A stretch of 64,000 bases of DNA from Enoplolaimus lenunculus (GCA_030248215.1 JASANG010001108.1:62001-126000); one strand, 5' to 3'. Counted from the first letter of the stretch, positions 33,367-45,478 are shown. Translations and numbers: made by a program. The notes: generated by a model not told the origin, from the sequence alone.

Positions 33367-34024
33367 GTTAAAAATAATTTTGCAAACAACCTTAAGTGTT
33401 ATAACTAAACTTTTGTCTTTTTAAACTATGCTGTTTTATTTTGCGTATATATTGTGATTATGGTAGAGTTTTGATTTGTGATATTTTTGTGTCTTATCAC
33501 AACTTATTGTGCATTATATTTGATTTTGATATAAACTTATCAACAAAATAAACACTTTTGGTGTCACAGTGGTTTGTATAAGTGCCCGAATCTTCGCTGA
33601 GCTGTATAGACTTATGTTTCGAGGACGTTAGTTTGTAGATGTATATAAAACTGTTCAGGTGATACAAACATACCCTGTTTCTCAAAGAATCTTCGGAGTT
33701 TGGAAAATATCGCTAGGAGGCATGAAGATGCATTATTGGCATTGCTGGCTGTCTGGGTTCTTATGCCTAAGCCTAAGCATTGCAAAATGAGTTCCTAAGC
33801 CTATAAGCAAAAAAGTGTAATCTAGAATCTAAACCTACTTACTTTTTATAGACCCACCAGAAACCTGTACGCCCCTAAAAGTATTAAAATAGGCCGATAT
33901 AATGATGGTACGAAAATGTGGAGGGAGAAACTTTTTCACTTACCGTAACAATGTTTCGTTTTTCTGTTTTGAAAACTAGTTTCTAGTGCGAAAATTTTTC
34001 GTCAATTTTACGTAATGTTTTTCA

Positions 34025-34325
34025 GGTGGGAGACGGGCGCTTGCGCCTTCCTACACCCGCTGCGACTCGAAAGAATACTAAGCAGCGTGAGGGTTACCGC
34101 CCTCAAACCCCCGCACTAAGCATATTATTTAAAGAGCTACAATTACTGAAATGGTTTTAAACTGGCTTGGCGCGTGAGTAAGTATGAGAAGCGCTTAGCG
34201 CAGAGGGCTGGAATGCGGTGGTAGCCCCCTGCAAAAGCAGTTGTTGTGAAGGGAAACTTCCACAGTGGGGAGAGCTACAAAGTGCTATAATAATAACAAT
34301 AACAACAACAACAATAATTATAATT
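34025..34325 (+). mobile_element. Possible retroposon 3' end with AAT/AAC tail
   Basis: A GC-richer block (GGGAGACGGGCGCTTGCGCC to GGGGAGAGCTACAAAGTGCT) ends in a run of AAT and AAC triplets. Such triplet tails are common at LINE or SINE 3' ends. No reverse transcriptase or Pol III box is visible. The assignment is weak. Confidence 0.3.
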
Positions 34326-34615
34326 GTAATAATGGTTGTAAATTTTCGTTTTACTTCAGCATGAATTAATGTAATAATTTATAACTTACTTGATCTCGGT
34401 GTGTACATCTAGTCTTCGCTACTTCTTCCCGTCAAAACATTCCGTCGAATATGATGTCGGTAGATTTTGAAGTTTTTGGCAACGTTGTGGGTAAAGTTTG
34501 ACTTAATTTCAAACTGTTTTTGATTATTAACCAACCTGGTTATTAAGATTATTTTTGAACGATTGTTATTGTAGAAAATTGATTTGAGAAAGCTAATAAT
34601 ATAGAGCGGATTCTG

Positions 34616-34951
34616 TACTGTAAAAAATGGCGAGTCAAATTGACTCTCTCCGAAATAGACTTTACGGGACTACAAAAACTGAGTCAAAGTCGACTCCGCT
34701 TGAGTCAAACGTGCGACTCAGTGAGTCGAATGTGACTGTATCAAACGTGCGACTCAGTGAGTCGAATGTGACTCTGTATCAAACGTGCGACTCAGTGAGT
34801 CGAATGTGACTCTGAGTTAAACGTGCGAGTCAAACGTGCGACTCAGTGAGTCGAATGTCACTCTGATGGGAGTCGAATTTCGATTCAGTTTGTGTAGTCT
34901 CGAAAAGCCTATTTCGGAAAGAGTCAATTTGACTAACCATTTTTTGCAGTG
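34616..34951. mobile_element. TA-type MITE, CACTGCAAAAAATGG family, with internal tandem expansion
   Basis: Ends TACTGTAAAAAATGGCGAG and CTAACCATTTTTTGCAGTG. Inside, a unit of about 40 bases containing GTGCGACTCAGTGAGTCGAA is repeated four times (34707-34855). The other two copies in the window have a single unit there. Confidence 0.6.
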
Positions 34952-36206
34952 TGGATCGTTTTGTTACTTGTGTTGCTATATTTCTTATCAAGCAATTACT
35001 TTCTTGTTTGTTACCAAAATCGTTATTTTTCGCTCTGCATCGTGGTTCGAGCTAAACTGCAACTGCACTTACTCCATTAGCTTTTAAGTTGTAATATTTT
35101 CGGCCTTTTTGCAGTACTGTTCTGCCCCTGTTCTTTCCAATGGCCGGTACTTTTGACTACTTTGGTGTGTGAAAAAAACGTTTTGCGTGACGGCTTTGGG
35201 GTCGACGGTACCCATCCTGCTTAGTGTTTTTCAAATTGCGGGGGGTGGGGACCAGTGGATGGCAGTCTACGAATACTCAGTTTCTGAAACCGTGGTGCGA
35301 TTGACCCACTGTGTGGGATGCCTGCACAAATTGCCTTTTCGAGTAAATTCTATAACCTAAATTCGCCTAACGACCAGATAAGACAGTTTTATATAACGAC
35401 AGCGTAACAGTCCTGAACTATGCTTATTGGGTGTTATATTCTTTTGAACAAATTCCCCGATCGCTAAAACATTGTTTCAATTAGGATATAAATATTATTT
35501 TAGGCGTTTATTTTAGGAAGGTAAGTGTTTCTATTCAACGCACGTTTTAGACAGCGACGGATACAGACATTTATGCTGGGGGCGAAATAATTGTAAGGTA
35601 TGAGGGACACTTATCATTTTATCACAAAAAATTTTCTGACGGGTTTACGCTGCCCCTACAGTTTGGATCCGCTAGTGGCTGTAGTTGTATACGATTCTAT
35701 GTTGCTTGTAGCGTTTGTCTTTAGTGCAGTGTATTTGGTTTTGGTAGCCCGGTAATTTGAATAGTGCTTAGGGTCGGTCTGAAGGACTAATGATTGAGGC
35801 GGTATGATACAAAGGTTTTTGATGTCACCCATTAAGTATTATGAACCGTTTTGCGACTGGGTGTGAACCGGAGTGAAAGTTTGGGCCATGAAATTTGGTT
35901 TGTGGTTAGATCGGAGGGGCTGAATCCTGTAGCTTTGAGTTTGTAAGTTTGTTGGCTTAAGTGTTAATAACGCACGTTAAGTATGATACATGCGTTTTTT
36001 TGTTGTTATTAAATATGGTCAACTTCTGGCAATATGGCATGCATTGGGAATGTGGCACCTGCTCGGGAACGTATTAGGTTATAGAAACCTCAGGGTGTTT
36101 GTTTATGTTTATTTTGTTGTTTTGATGTATTTTTTGGTTTTGTTTAACATATTCTGAACGGAAAACATTCAGCTACACTCTGGTAATAGCTATGTAGATT
36201 TAGCTG

Positions 36207-39052
36207 TTGAAACACGTTCGCGCCATTTTTAAAAAATGAGTCAGCTTAAACAAACAATATGTTTATATAAATAATCGGCAGTATTGCGCTGAAGTGTGAC
36301 ACATATCTGCAGTTGTGTTGCTTTTTACCGTTACTAAAGGCAACTGCGAGCTGTTACCCACCGGTGGGTAACTATTGACTACGCCAACAATTCAATTTTT
36401 GCGTAATCACAGTCAATGTTACCCACCCGTTGCCCACTATATTCTTACCCACGGGTGGGTAACATTGACCACATTAGTTGAAAATTTTAAGGCTATTACA
36501 TGTTTTATATAAGATTAAGCTTAACATACTTTTAAAAATGTCTTTGTATGATTCTCAACATAACACAGACGAAGAGGACGAACCGCAATCACTCGAACTG
36601 GGAATATGTTTACCAGCGGCATCTCCAAAATTTGATAAACCAGTCGATTCAGATTCAGAATCCGACGAGTCATATGTTGCAAGCGAAAAGTCGACTGAAT
36701 CACGAGTCTAACAGCAGCCCTAGCGAAACTGATGATGGTGAGGGCAGCGATAGTACTATGCTTGGCGACAACGAACTGGCTACAAATTCCGAATGGCACA
36801 GTATTGATAATGTCGAAGGGAAACCCATATTTCATGGTAGAAGCGGACTTCAATAAAAATTAAGGTAAAGAATTGCCTGTGTAGCTGCAACTGAATCATG
36901 ATAAATATGCGCCAAGGGTTAATTGATAGATATGAATTGCCTTGTGAGTGGAATTAATTAATCCGCATTGGCTGTAAACTGATATATTATAGCTCATGCT
37001 TGATATTTCTTGAGGTCGTTTGCAAAATATTCATATAAATTTATGTCAAGCTTGAGAATGAAAGGGATGTTTCCTTGTTAAGACATACAGCTGAAAGTAT
37101 TTGGTGCATGTTGTGGCTGCGACTTTTTGCTGACGAACTTGCACGCGGGAATAGGGCTTTAATGTGATGCAGAAAAATATTTGTAGGGAAGCGGGCATGG
37201 TGGTCAAGTGCTTGCTGTCGATTGCTTCAAAGTACTGGTGGACGAACACATCGTGAACTTCATTGCTGAAGAAACGAAACGGTACGCAGAACAGTGTCGT
37301 TTAAAGCAAAGCGTTTCGGACCAAAAGAAGTTTGATAACTGGTGGAGACATACTACGCCGGAAGAAATTTATAAATTTTTGGGTTGCATTTTGTACATGG
37401 GACTTGTTCAAATGCCATCAATCCGAAGCTATTGGGCAAAGAGCAAGCTATACTCTGCAAGTATACTTTCAAGTATTATGCCGCGAGTGAGGTTTGAAAA
37501 CATACTTCGATTTTTACATTTTGCTGACTCCACATTGCGGAGGGAAGTTGTTTTGTTAAAAACTATCAAAAAGCGTATTGGCCCGGCGAAATCTTCGTAA
37601 TTGACGAGAGTATGATTGCCTGGCGAGAACGATTGGATTTTCGCCAATACAATCCTGGAAAATCACATAGATATGGAGTCAAAGTGTACAAATTGTGTTG
37701 CATGTCTGGTTTTACTTGGAATATGATGGTTTATGAAGGTAGACAAGTTCGGCCATCAAGTCTTCCGCACTCTGCAGACGTTATGTTGAAGTTGGGGGAA
37801 GATCTTTTTGAAGAAGGACGCATCTGCAGAAATGCTACTTGCTAGAGACACTTATGTTTGTGGAACCTTACGCGTTAATCGAGCTGGTAACCCAAAATCA
37901 GTGACGCAAAAGAAGCTTCAGCGGGGTGAAATAATAGGTAAACAGAAAACTGTTTGTTTCAAACTTGCGGAAGAAACATGGGGGCGAAATATAAAAGTTT
38001 TGAAATGGCATGATAAACGTGACATATTGATTTGCACTACTCGCCCAGATCATGGAGCACATTTAGCTGGCAAAACAAATTGGAAGGGCGACAGTATAAT
38101 AAAACCAAAAGCGGTGATTGACTATAATAATGCGAAAAAAGGAGTGGACGTATCGGACCAGTTGGCAGTTTATCACTCAGAGATTCGCAAATCTTTAAAA
38201 TGGTATAAGAAGTTGGCAATTACGTTTCTTTGTGAAACAAGCGTAGTTAATGCAGCTGTTATATACAAATCAGTATTGGGACGCGCTGTGCCTATGTTAG
38301 AATTTCGGGAGAAGTTGGTTAGATGGTTTTTGTTGGGTAAAGAAGACGAAGCTGTTTCTCGTGGGCCGAGATCTTTTCACGTGAAAACTGTAGTTGGGCC
38401 AAGCACGTCTATGCTCACGCACAGAGGAACCGTGAAAACAAGAAAAAGCATCGAGAAATCATATAAGGCTGTAAAAGGGCACAAGATGCGTCGACATTGC
38501 AGTCAATGTTATCATCGCATTCGTGCAGCAAACCCGGGTTTGAGTAGGAATGAAGTTTTAAAGAAGGTTCCAAAGGTGGTATTTTTTGCAAGACATATGA
38601 GAAACAGCCATATATGTGTGTTCCATGCTTCAACTCACATTTTGTTGCAATGGAATAATTAAGAAATTAAGATATGGCGACGTTTCTGACTACAATATTG
38701 CCGTCAGCTATCATTTGTTTCCTTTATTGATTGATATGTCTCAAATTAGTTTTGTTATTATTGGGTTCAATGGACAATGTTGCCCACAGGTGGGTAACAT
38801 TTAGGGAATCGCGAAAATTTGTTTAAACCCTCCGATCAAACACAAATGTTGCCCACTGGTAGGTAACATACCTCCATCGTAAAGATTTGGCGATTGCATG
38901 GCCAATATGCCAATATCTAATATATTCCTACAGACAATAGTACGCAATGAGTGTTTAAAAACCTCTTACGATCACCCACGCGTGGGTAACATTGTCGAAC
39001 AATCACTACGAAGATCACCCACCGGTGGGTAACTTTGTCGGGAACGTGTTAA
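36207..39052 (+). mobile_element. piggyBac-type DNA transposon, decayed
   Basis: The right tip ends GGGAACGTG followed by TTAA (39049-39052). The left tip, near 36207, reads TTGAAACACGTTCGCGCC, matching the complement of the right tip over about 12 bases, though its TTAA has changed. Inside each end lie palindromes of the form ACCCACCGGTGGGT: about three on the left (36356, 36420, 36448) and four on the right (38780, 38850, 38974, 39017). The middle encodes a broken transposase. A stretch around 36900-37165 looks like a nested MITE, with AATAGGGCTTTAA at its right end. Confidence 0.75.
36538..38662 (+). pseudogene. piggyBac transposase (PGBD4-like), inactive
   Basis: DDE transposase of the DDE_Tnp_1_7 family. 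The pieces in order are: an acidic N-terminus (36538-36711, then another frame to 36856); DNA-binding and core start (about 37190-37600) with FIAEETKRYAEQ, PEEIYKFLGCILYMG and RFLHFAD; IDESMIAWRERLDF (from 37605) with the first catalytic Asp; then, in another frame, TYVCGTLRVNR to GVDVSDQLAVYHS with the last catalytic Asp (37808-38662). There are frame changes near 36712, 37600 and 37820. The stretch that normally holds TDNFYTS, with the second catalytic Asp, is missing between LGEDLFEEGR and LLARDTYVCG. The C-terminal Cys-rich finger is also worn. It is therefore a dead copy, not a domesticated gene. Confidence 0.85.
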
Positions 39053-39373
39053 TGTAGGAATGCTTGATTGAAGTGCTTATTGCCCGGTAGCGGGGCCTAA
39101 GGTACCGGCACCGGGACTGGGACAGCACGTTATTTACCGAGACCTAACCGTGGCTAGTTTTTGATATACAATCTTTAATTGACTGGCATGAAAAGCTATA
39201 CTTTTACGCTCGGTTCCTGTTCGAAAAATGTGAGGAGTTACACAAGAAGTTACTGTGCACCGAAATTTATTTCCCAGGATTTGCTGTACACACTGCATAA
39301 TATATGGATTGTTTTGTTTTTCCATTGTTAGCCACCATATTCGCGTAGGTATTACGTATATCGAGTTCATGTT

Positions 39374-39551
39374 GTTAGGGTTGTGCTATACTTGTCGTAC
39401 GGCGCTGTCCGTCACACGTACGATGACGTCCGACGGATGGCACCGTACCACTGACGGACGTCATCTCTTGTATACCGGTTCCCGTACTTTACGTGTTCTA
39501 ACGTGGCTCCGGTTGGTACCGGCCCCAAGCTCGATTCTGGGGCAACTCTAA
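39374..39551. mobile_element. GTACGGCGCC-type palindromic MITE
   Basis: Left part TTAGGGTTGTGCTATACTTG, then TCGTACGGCGC; right end GGCAACTCTAA. Repeated CGTCCGTCAC / GTGACGGACG words form the interior. Sisters are at 42928-43035 (partial), 55303-55441 and 62396-62559. Confidence 0.45.
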
Positions 39552-39884
39552 TATATATGTTGCAGTTTTTATTAAATGTTATTATTCGCACGAAATTTCG
39601 ATATGAGTTGAAGTTTTGTCGGAATGGAGATTTAGGTTTTATTTTGGACAAAGTTTACCAAAATCTTTTCTTATTGATATAGGAACACAAGGTCTCGCGA
39701 AGCTTGTGTATATCTGAATCCTCTGAAATATTATTAATTGAGAAAAGTGAATGATATAACATCTTATACATTTTGTACACGCTGAGCCCTGGAAACCAGG
39801 GCTTGCATACAGCACATCGCAAGTAGTTTTTTGCATTCGTTTTTGTTATTTTTTGGTTGTTTTTGACGTTTGGGTTGTTTTTGA

Positions 39885-40775
39885 GCGAAGAGAAACTCCG
39901 AGCGAAGCTCGGAGAGTTTCGCGAAGCGTTTTATGTTTTGTACTTGGGGGTCGAAAGATGGATGTCCGTCCGTCCGTCTGTCCGTTCGAAAAGAATCTCA
40001 GGAACAGCTGAACCGATTTTGATAAACTTTTTTTTGTTTGAAAGCCAATTATCCTGGGGTGTTAACCTCGCATTGGGGTTTTAAAATTTTAAGCCGTTTA
40101 TTAGCTACAGGCTAATTTGCATAATTAATTAAGCCTAAATTAGGACTTTCCAAGCAATCTAATTTTAGCATTAAAGGGTTTTTGGGTGCGAGGAATCTGC
40201 GTAGACTGTTTACAAACCTCCAAAACCGATAATTGAGCAGGTAGCTAATAGATAATTTGCATATTAGTATAGTTTATAAGCCTAAATTAGGACTTTTTAC
40301 AATATTTCACTAATTATTAAGGTTAAAAGCAATATATTTCAGCACTAAAGGGTTTTTGGCGCGAGGAATTTAAATAAATAGTTTACAAACATCCAAAACC
40401 GATAATTGAATAGTTAGCTAATAGCTAATTTGCATATTAGCTTAATTGACAAGAGAAAACTAGGACTTTTTAAATTATTTCAATAATTATTAGGGTTTAC
40501 TGAAGGGTTTTGGGTGCGAAGAATCTAAATAAAGTATTTACAAACCTCCAAAACCGATAATTGAATAGTTAGCTAATAACTAATTTGCATATTAGCTTAA
40601 TTGACAAAACAAAATTAGGACTTTAAATTATTCCAAAAATTATTAGAGTGACTGAAGGGTTTTTGGGTGCGAGGAATCTGAGGAAATTGCTTATGAACCT
40701 CCAAAACCGATAAATGAATAGTTAGCTAACAACTAATTTTCATATTACCTTAATTGCTTACGTGCGTTCGAGCTT
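39885..40775. repeat. Element with GAGCGAAG ends and 155-175-bp tandem units
   Basis: TTGAGCGAAG at the left and CTTCGCTCAA at the right form short inverted ends. Between them a unit with GGGTTTTTGGGTGCGAGGAA, CCAAAACCGATAATTGA and TAGCTAATTTGCATATTAGC repeats four times (marker near 40219, 40392, 40547, 40700). A GTCCGTCCGTCTGTCCGTTC block sits near the left end. Family unknown. Confidence 0.6.
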
Positions 40776-41108
40776 CGCTCAATAAATATAGTCCCACTAC
40801 GACTGGTTATTTATTGTTCCGTATGCATGCATATTAGTTTTTAAGTTATTCGCAGTTGTTTTTTATAGTATTTTCTGATAAGAATATTGGTTTAAATTAT
40901 TAATTTTAGAGATGTCCCGGGGGTGGCCCGCCCTGACACCGTGGCAGGAGCCATATGGTACCGTAGACGGTACTAGAAAAACACTGTCCCGTGGCACAAT
41001 TTAGCCGGAATCCGAACGTAGCACAGTAAGTTTATTAGATTACCATAGGCAAAATGTCTCGTGACGCGATATGGCAGTTAATAAATGCATAAATACTAAC
41101 TTCACAGC

Positions 41109-42530
41109 ATGGGAGCATCAGCGAAATGTTGCTTGAAGTGCGTAGTTCCAGGTACATTCTTACGCAAAAGGTACATAAAATTTGAAGTTTAGTGTATTTT
41201 GCTGGCCCCAGCCCGTCCCCGGGTAAAATCCTGACCCCAGCCCCGGCCGCGGATAAAATCTTGACCCCGGAATATCTCTAAAATTTATTTTCAGGGCACA
41301 AAAGAAAAAGCCGACGAGCTCGATTTGACTGGATACGTTGAAAAAACTGAATATGACACTGTACGTGGAACGATTCAAGGCGCTGAACACAATATTATTG
41401 CAATGTAATTCTCGTGGTTTTATTTTTGCTTTCTTACCTATAATTAATTCAATTTCTTTGCTGTTATTGTGTATACGGGGTGTAATATAAACGGGCCCGT
41501 AGCCAAGGAGCAGCCAGGTGGACTCAGCCCCCCCCTGGAAAAATTTTGCCCCCATCTAGAAAGTTTTCAACCTTGCTTGTTGTAACTCATTGAAAACCGT
41601 TGAATGCCCCTCCTGAAAATTTTTTAGCTCCCCCTAGCAAGGCGAGTTGGCTGCGGGCCTGAATATGAATAGTTACTGAATTTTTATACAGAAGTATTTG
41701 AGTTGATTATATATTTTAGGTATTGTTTTAATCTGAATTTTGCTGAGCCTAAGCCTTATCGTAGTGGTTAGTCTACATTTAAGATTAAGCCATACCGTAA
41801 AGATTAATCCTCTAGTCAGAGTTAGCTTGAGCCTACTTTATTTCTTGCTGTTCCACCCAGGGCCGGAGCAGCCACCCCCATACACCCCATTTTGGGGGGC
41901 CCACCCCTAAAGGGGCTCCCACGCTAAACGGTTCAAACAAATACCGCGTAAGTTTAAAATGCGTCTGGCTTCTCGCTCGCGAGTTTGGGAGCCCCCATTG
42001 TGGAATTGGTGGGGAGTTCCCACCCCTGCCTGCTCCGGCACTGGTTCCACCATTAAATGCTGAACACAACTAAACGCAGCATAGACGAGTATTCTCATTG
42101 GGAGTTCATATATGTTTGGCGTAAATGTATTGTAAGCAGCTTGGAATTTAGGATAGTACGTGCTCGAATGTTTAGATGCTAGGACCAATTATTCTATCAC
42201 TATTAAAAATATGTGAGTAGCGAACGTTTATGAGACAGCGTTTTGTTCAAATTTGATTTGATGATATTGAAAATTTAAATCATTTTGACCGGTTATTTCA
42301 GGAAAGAATGGCTTACTGCAATCGGAACGCCGTATTCAATAATTGATTCAGCTGAATTTACAAACGAACGCTTGTTGGAAGGTGATCGAGAATATTTAAA
42401 GTTTTACATTTATTACAATCCTGAAATGCATCCGGAAGAAGTTGGAATGGATATGCATCCGAGGCATAGTGGGCGATGCGATGATAAGAGCGGATGCGGC
42501 GGGAGTCATGATCGGCCTTCGGTTCCGTAG
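41109..42530 (+). CDS. Acylphosphatase-like protein (first exon uncertain)
   Basis: Acylphosphatases hydrolyse carboxyl-phosphate bonds. Exon B (41295-41404) encodes TKEKADELDLTGYVEKTEYDTVRG and exon C (42302-42530) KEWLTAIGTPYSIIDSAEF to LKFYIYYN, matching the middle and end of the family. They join in phase (AT|GTAATT...CAG|G gives Met). A likely exon A (41109-41170) reads CVVPGTFLRK, like the substrate-binding VQGVFFRK loop with its Arg, but its donor is in phase 2 while exon B needs phase 0. So exon A is wrong, has an indel, or the gene is decaying. The catalytic Asn (GWVxNT in the family) is Lys here (GYVEKT). After the domain comes a 37-residue tail rich in Met, His, Cys and Gly (MHPEEVGMDMHPRH...CDDKSGCGG), absent from typical 98-residue members. 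Intron B-C carries GGCCCGTAGCCA- and GGGCCGGAGCAGCC-ended elements. Confidence 0.72.
41493..41659. mobile_element. Short MITE with GGCCCGTAGCCA ends
   Basis: Left GGGCCCGTAGCCAAGGAGC, right GCGAGTTGGCTGCGGGCC. The core has GAAAAATTTTGCCCCC and GAAAGTTTTCAACCTTGC words, also found reversed in remnants at about 2127-2272 and 4501-4648. Confidence 0.5.
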
Positions 42531-43593
42531 CAAAGCGCAATGGTAATGGCTGGGTATGCAAATGGGGGGGGGGCTGCAAGTGGCGGATCCGCGGGATTAA
42601 GGTGCATCCTGTCATGGTCCCTGCTGCAGTATTAGGAAATTTTGCGTTGCAAATGGTTCAACTGAAGCACACAATGTGTTTTCTTGCCAGAATAAGTGAA
42701 AAATATGACAACCGGCATTACAGTATGAATTCGAAAAATTTATTACACCAATGAAGGTATTGGTCAATTTTGAAATATCAACAAGTTTGTTAAACACGAT
42801 CTGTAAAACGATAAAATTTCTGAACACAAAAAGTATCCTTTTTAGCGTTTTCTTTTCAAAAATGATTATTTAGCCAATTTGGTAAAAGTCCACAAAATCT
42901 CTTTTAATCTAAAATGTGTTTTAACCTTAGGGCTTGTGCTATACTTATCGTACGGCGTCGTCCGTCATCCGTATGGCGCCGTGTGTCACCCGTACGGCGC
43001 CGTCTGTCACCCGAACGGCGCCGTCCGTCAAGTTATGGCCGGTCATGAAATGTAAGTTGAACTTACTTCCAAAAGTGTGGTGGGGAAATGATCGCAGCGC
43101 TACACGTACCTGTACCTGTCTTGAAATATAAAACCCATTAAGTTGCATACTATTGTAGAACAGTCACAGCCGACTGTTGGTACTGCAATTTGAATGCAGC
43201 TATAATTGAGGCGTAATTATAGTCAAGATCGCGTTCAAGTTGCGAAAATTTTGAACGCAACCCAAGGTGTGATTCAAATTTGAGTACTCGTTGCGGTCCA
43301 AAAACGTCTCAGCCAATGAGGCTGAAGCCAAGATAGTTTTGTTAGCCAATCAGAATTTTAAGGTCCATAACTAAAAGGAATTGGTTAAAACACGGATCCT
43401 TGCCCGCCGGAACGTCCTGGAATCCGCCACTGTGTGCTGTTAACATGCTAAGACAAGAATTAATATTAGCTTAAGTGTAGCACCTTCAAATTTTGAGGAA
43501 GCGTTCGCGGTAAGAGTAGTGTTGCAGAATGGCTCAGGCCTAAGCAACTGAGCATTCAAATAAATGTGAAAATTGATTCGTAGTTTAAATCTA

Positions 43594-43813
43594 GGTCCAT
43601 ATTCTCAAATGTGTAATAACAACTATCATCAGTTAATAATAGGTTTTCACACTCACTAACTGTTGCATTTGGTGAACTCCAAATTGGTACCGGAGCAGAG
43701 CAAATTACATGCGAAAGACGAACTGAATTTCGAGCGTCAGTATACACTGGTTCAAAGTTACAAGGCCTATAACCTACTGGTGATAGGTGCTACACAATTT
43801 GAGAATACGGGCC
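43594..43813. mobile_element. Palindromic MITE, TATTCTCAAATGTG family
   Basis: Ends GGTCCATATTCTCAAATGTG and AATTTGAGAATACGGGCC, with inner inverted blocks AACTATCATCAGTTAATAAT and CTACTGGTGATAGGTGCTA. CTA-like flanks occur on both sides. Confidence 0.55.
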
Positions 43814-45344
43814 CTAGGCTCAGTGAATGCTTGCCAACAGTTTATGAAGTTGTTTAATGCGTACCTGCATCTTTATTATATGCGTGCTTAGTATCTATCA
43901 CATATAAACGGAAAGTTTTAAGGTACTACGTCCTCCTGACAACTAAACGTTTAATTAAACTTGGACATAATAGTAGTAAAATGAGGCAGTAGCGGATCCA
44001 GAAAATTGTAAAAGGGGGGGGCGCAGTGCGAAATATATTGACAGGTATAAAAAAATCGCGAGCGAAGCTGTCAAGAAGCCGAACGAAGGCTCTTGTTAGC
44101 GTTAAACGTTTGGGATCCTTGGCCGGGATGTGCCCTTTTAGATCCGCCAGCGTAAAACAGGGTAATCCATACAGTTTTTAGCGTTCTTATCTACAATACA
44201 ACGGTGTTTTCTGTGTCGGCGGATAATCGGCTTCCGAGATCGATTCCGGTTATTTTTCACCTCTTGTGCGAAAACATTGCCTGTTCAGTTCGGTCAGGAC
44301 TCGGAATGATTACGCAAGTGATTTCGTAATGAATACTAAATTCGGTTTTAACGCAAACAAATATCTGGTTACACCCTGGTAACTGCCTTTATATTTTATC
44401 TTAGTTGTTTTTATTGTGTGTTGCTTTTGTATATCTTGTGTTTATGCTTTATGCTTGAACTGTGAAAATTATATATTTTTTGTTGTTTTTGTATATTTTA
44501 TCTAGCGTATAATATATTTTATTTTGTATTAATATATTTCATCCGACACGGATTCCTTTTGGCTGAAAATCGAAGTCCGGTTCCAGTAGAAATTATGCTC
44601 CAGGTTATATCAATTTCGGTTGTGTCGTGATTGTATTTTCACAAACCTTGCGCCGTTCATGGACTTTTGTCGTCAAAATTGCTTGAAAACGCCCTCAAAA
44701 CAGTTTTTGCCAGCATTTTGGATTTTGTTATTAATATTAGATTAGGGTAAATTTAATATGATTGTGGGTAGCTACAAAGATTTTGCTTCAGCTTCGGTTC
44801 CGGTAAATGTCCACGTCCGGCGTTGGTATTTTTGCAATAACGACTTGCGGAAGTTGTGTATCTGGCGTTTTAATTATAAAGGTCGCTCACAGCCGCTGCA
44901 TAACGTAGGACCTATCAGGGTGCAAACGGCTAGTAAAAATAACGGAAACGGAAGCAGATAGGGATTAAAATAACGGGAAACGGAACCGGAAACGGAAAAC
45001 TGATATTGAAGTATAAAAGTTTCAAAAATGTTATATTTTTCTTCTATCACAATTGAGGCGTTCATATATTCACCGGTTTTTCAAAGATTACAAACAAAAA
45101 ATGGCTGATGTATCGAAATTTTTTAAAATTTTGGATGAATTTCGTAATTCTTTTTTTTAATTTGGAGCAATTGAATTATATATGTGTAACAAAAATGCAT
45201 CTACATGATTTCTAACTAATTTCAAAGGTTAAACCTAAAAATAATGTAATTTCCGTTATTTATATGTACCTAATTTCCGTTATTTCTATAACGGAAACGG
45301 AAACGGACACAGATTTTTACCGCTCACTAAAGAAATATGATATG

Positions 45345-45478
45345 GGCCCATGTTACTTTAAGGGGCGTCCAGGTTTCTGGCGGGTCTATTTTTGATACCA
45401 GATTACATGTTTTTGCTATAGGCGTAGGCTTTGGAATACGCTTAATCTTCTGTTACACCCCTTAAAGTAACATTAGCC
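45345..45478. mobile_element. hAT-like MITE, short copy
   Basis: Inverted ends GGCCCATGTTACTTTAAGG and CCTTAAAGTAACATTAGCC. The core is short with a single TAGGCGTAGGCTTTGG word and the CTGGCGGGTCTAT box of the family. Confidence 0.6.

Larger units (their letters stand above)
32629..36206. other. Intergenic between ATP7 and the piggyBac copy
   Basis: Holds the tRNA-bearing TTAA MITE (33097-33366), a CCTAAG-bearing remnant (about 33765-33890), a possible retroposon 3' end (34025-34325) and a TA MITE (34616-34951). Nothing recognisable was seen in 34955-36060. GGGAACGTATTAGG at 36065-36078 resembles the right tip of the piggyBac copy and may be a solo end. AATAAA at 33547 is a possible ATP7 poly(A) signal but lies 0.9 kb past the stop. 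Confidence 0.5.
39053..41108. other. Intergenic between piggyBac and the acylphosphatase gene
   Basis: Contains a GTACGGCGCC-rich MITE (about 39374-39551) and the GAGCGAAG element with its tandem units (39885-40775). Nothing recognisable in 39560-39880 or 40800-41100. Confidence 0.5.

Noticed and set aside
36478-38662. A domesticated, working piggyBac-derived gene
   Set aside because: Several frame changes, a lost segment with the second catalytic Asp, and recognisable element tips all point to a dead transposon.
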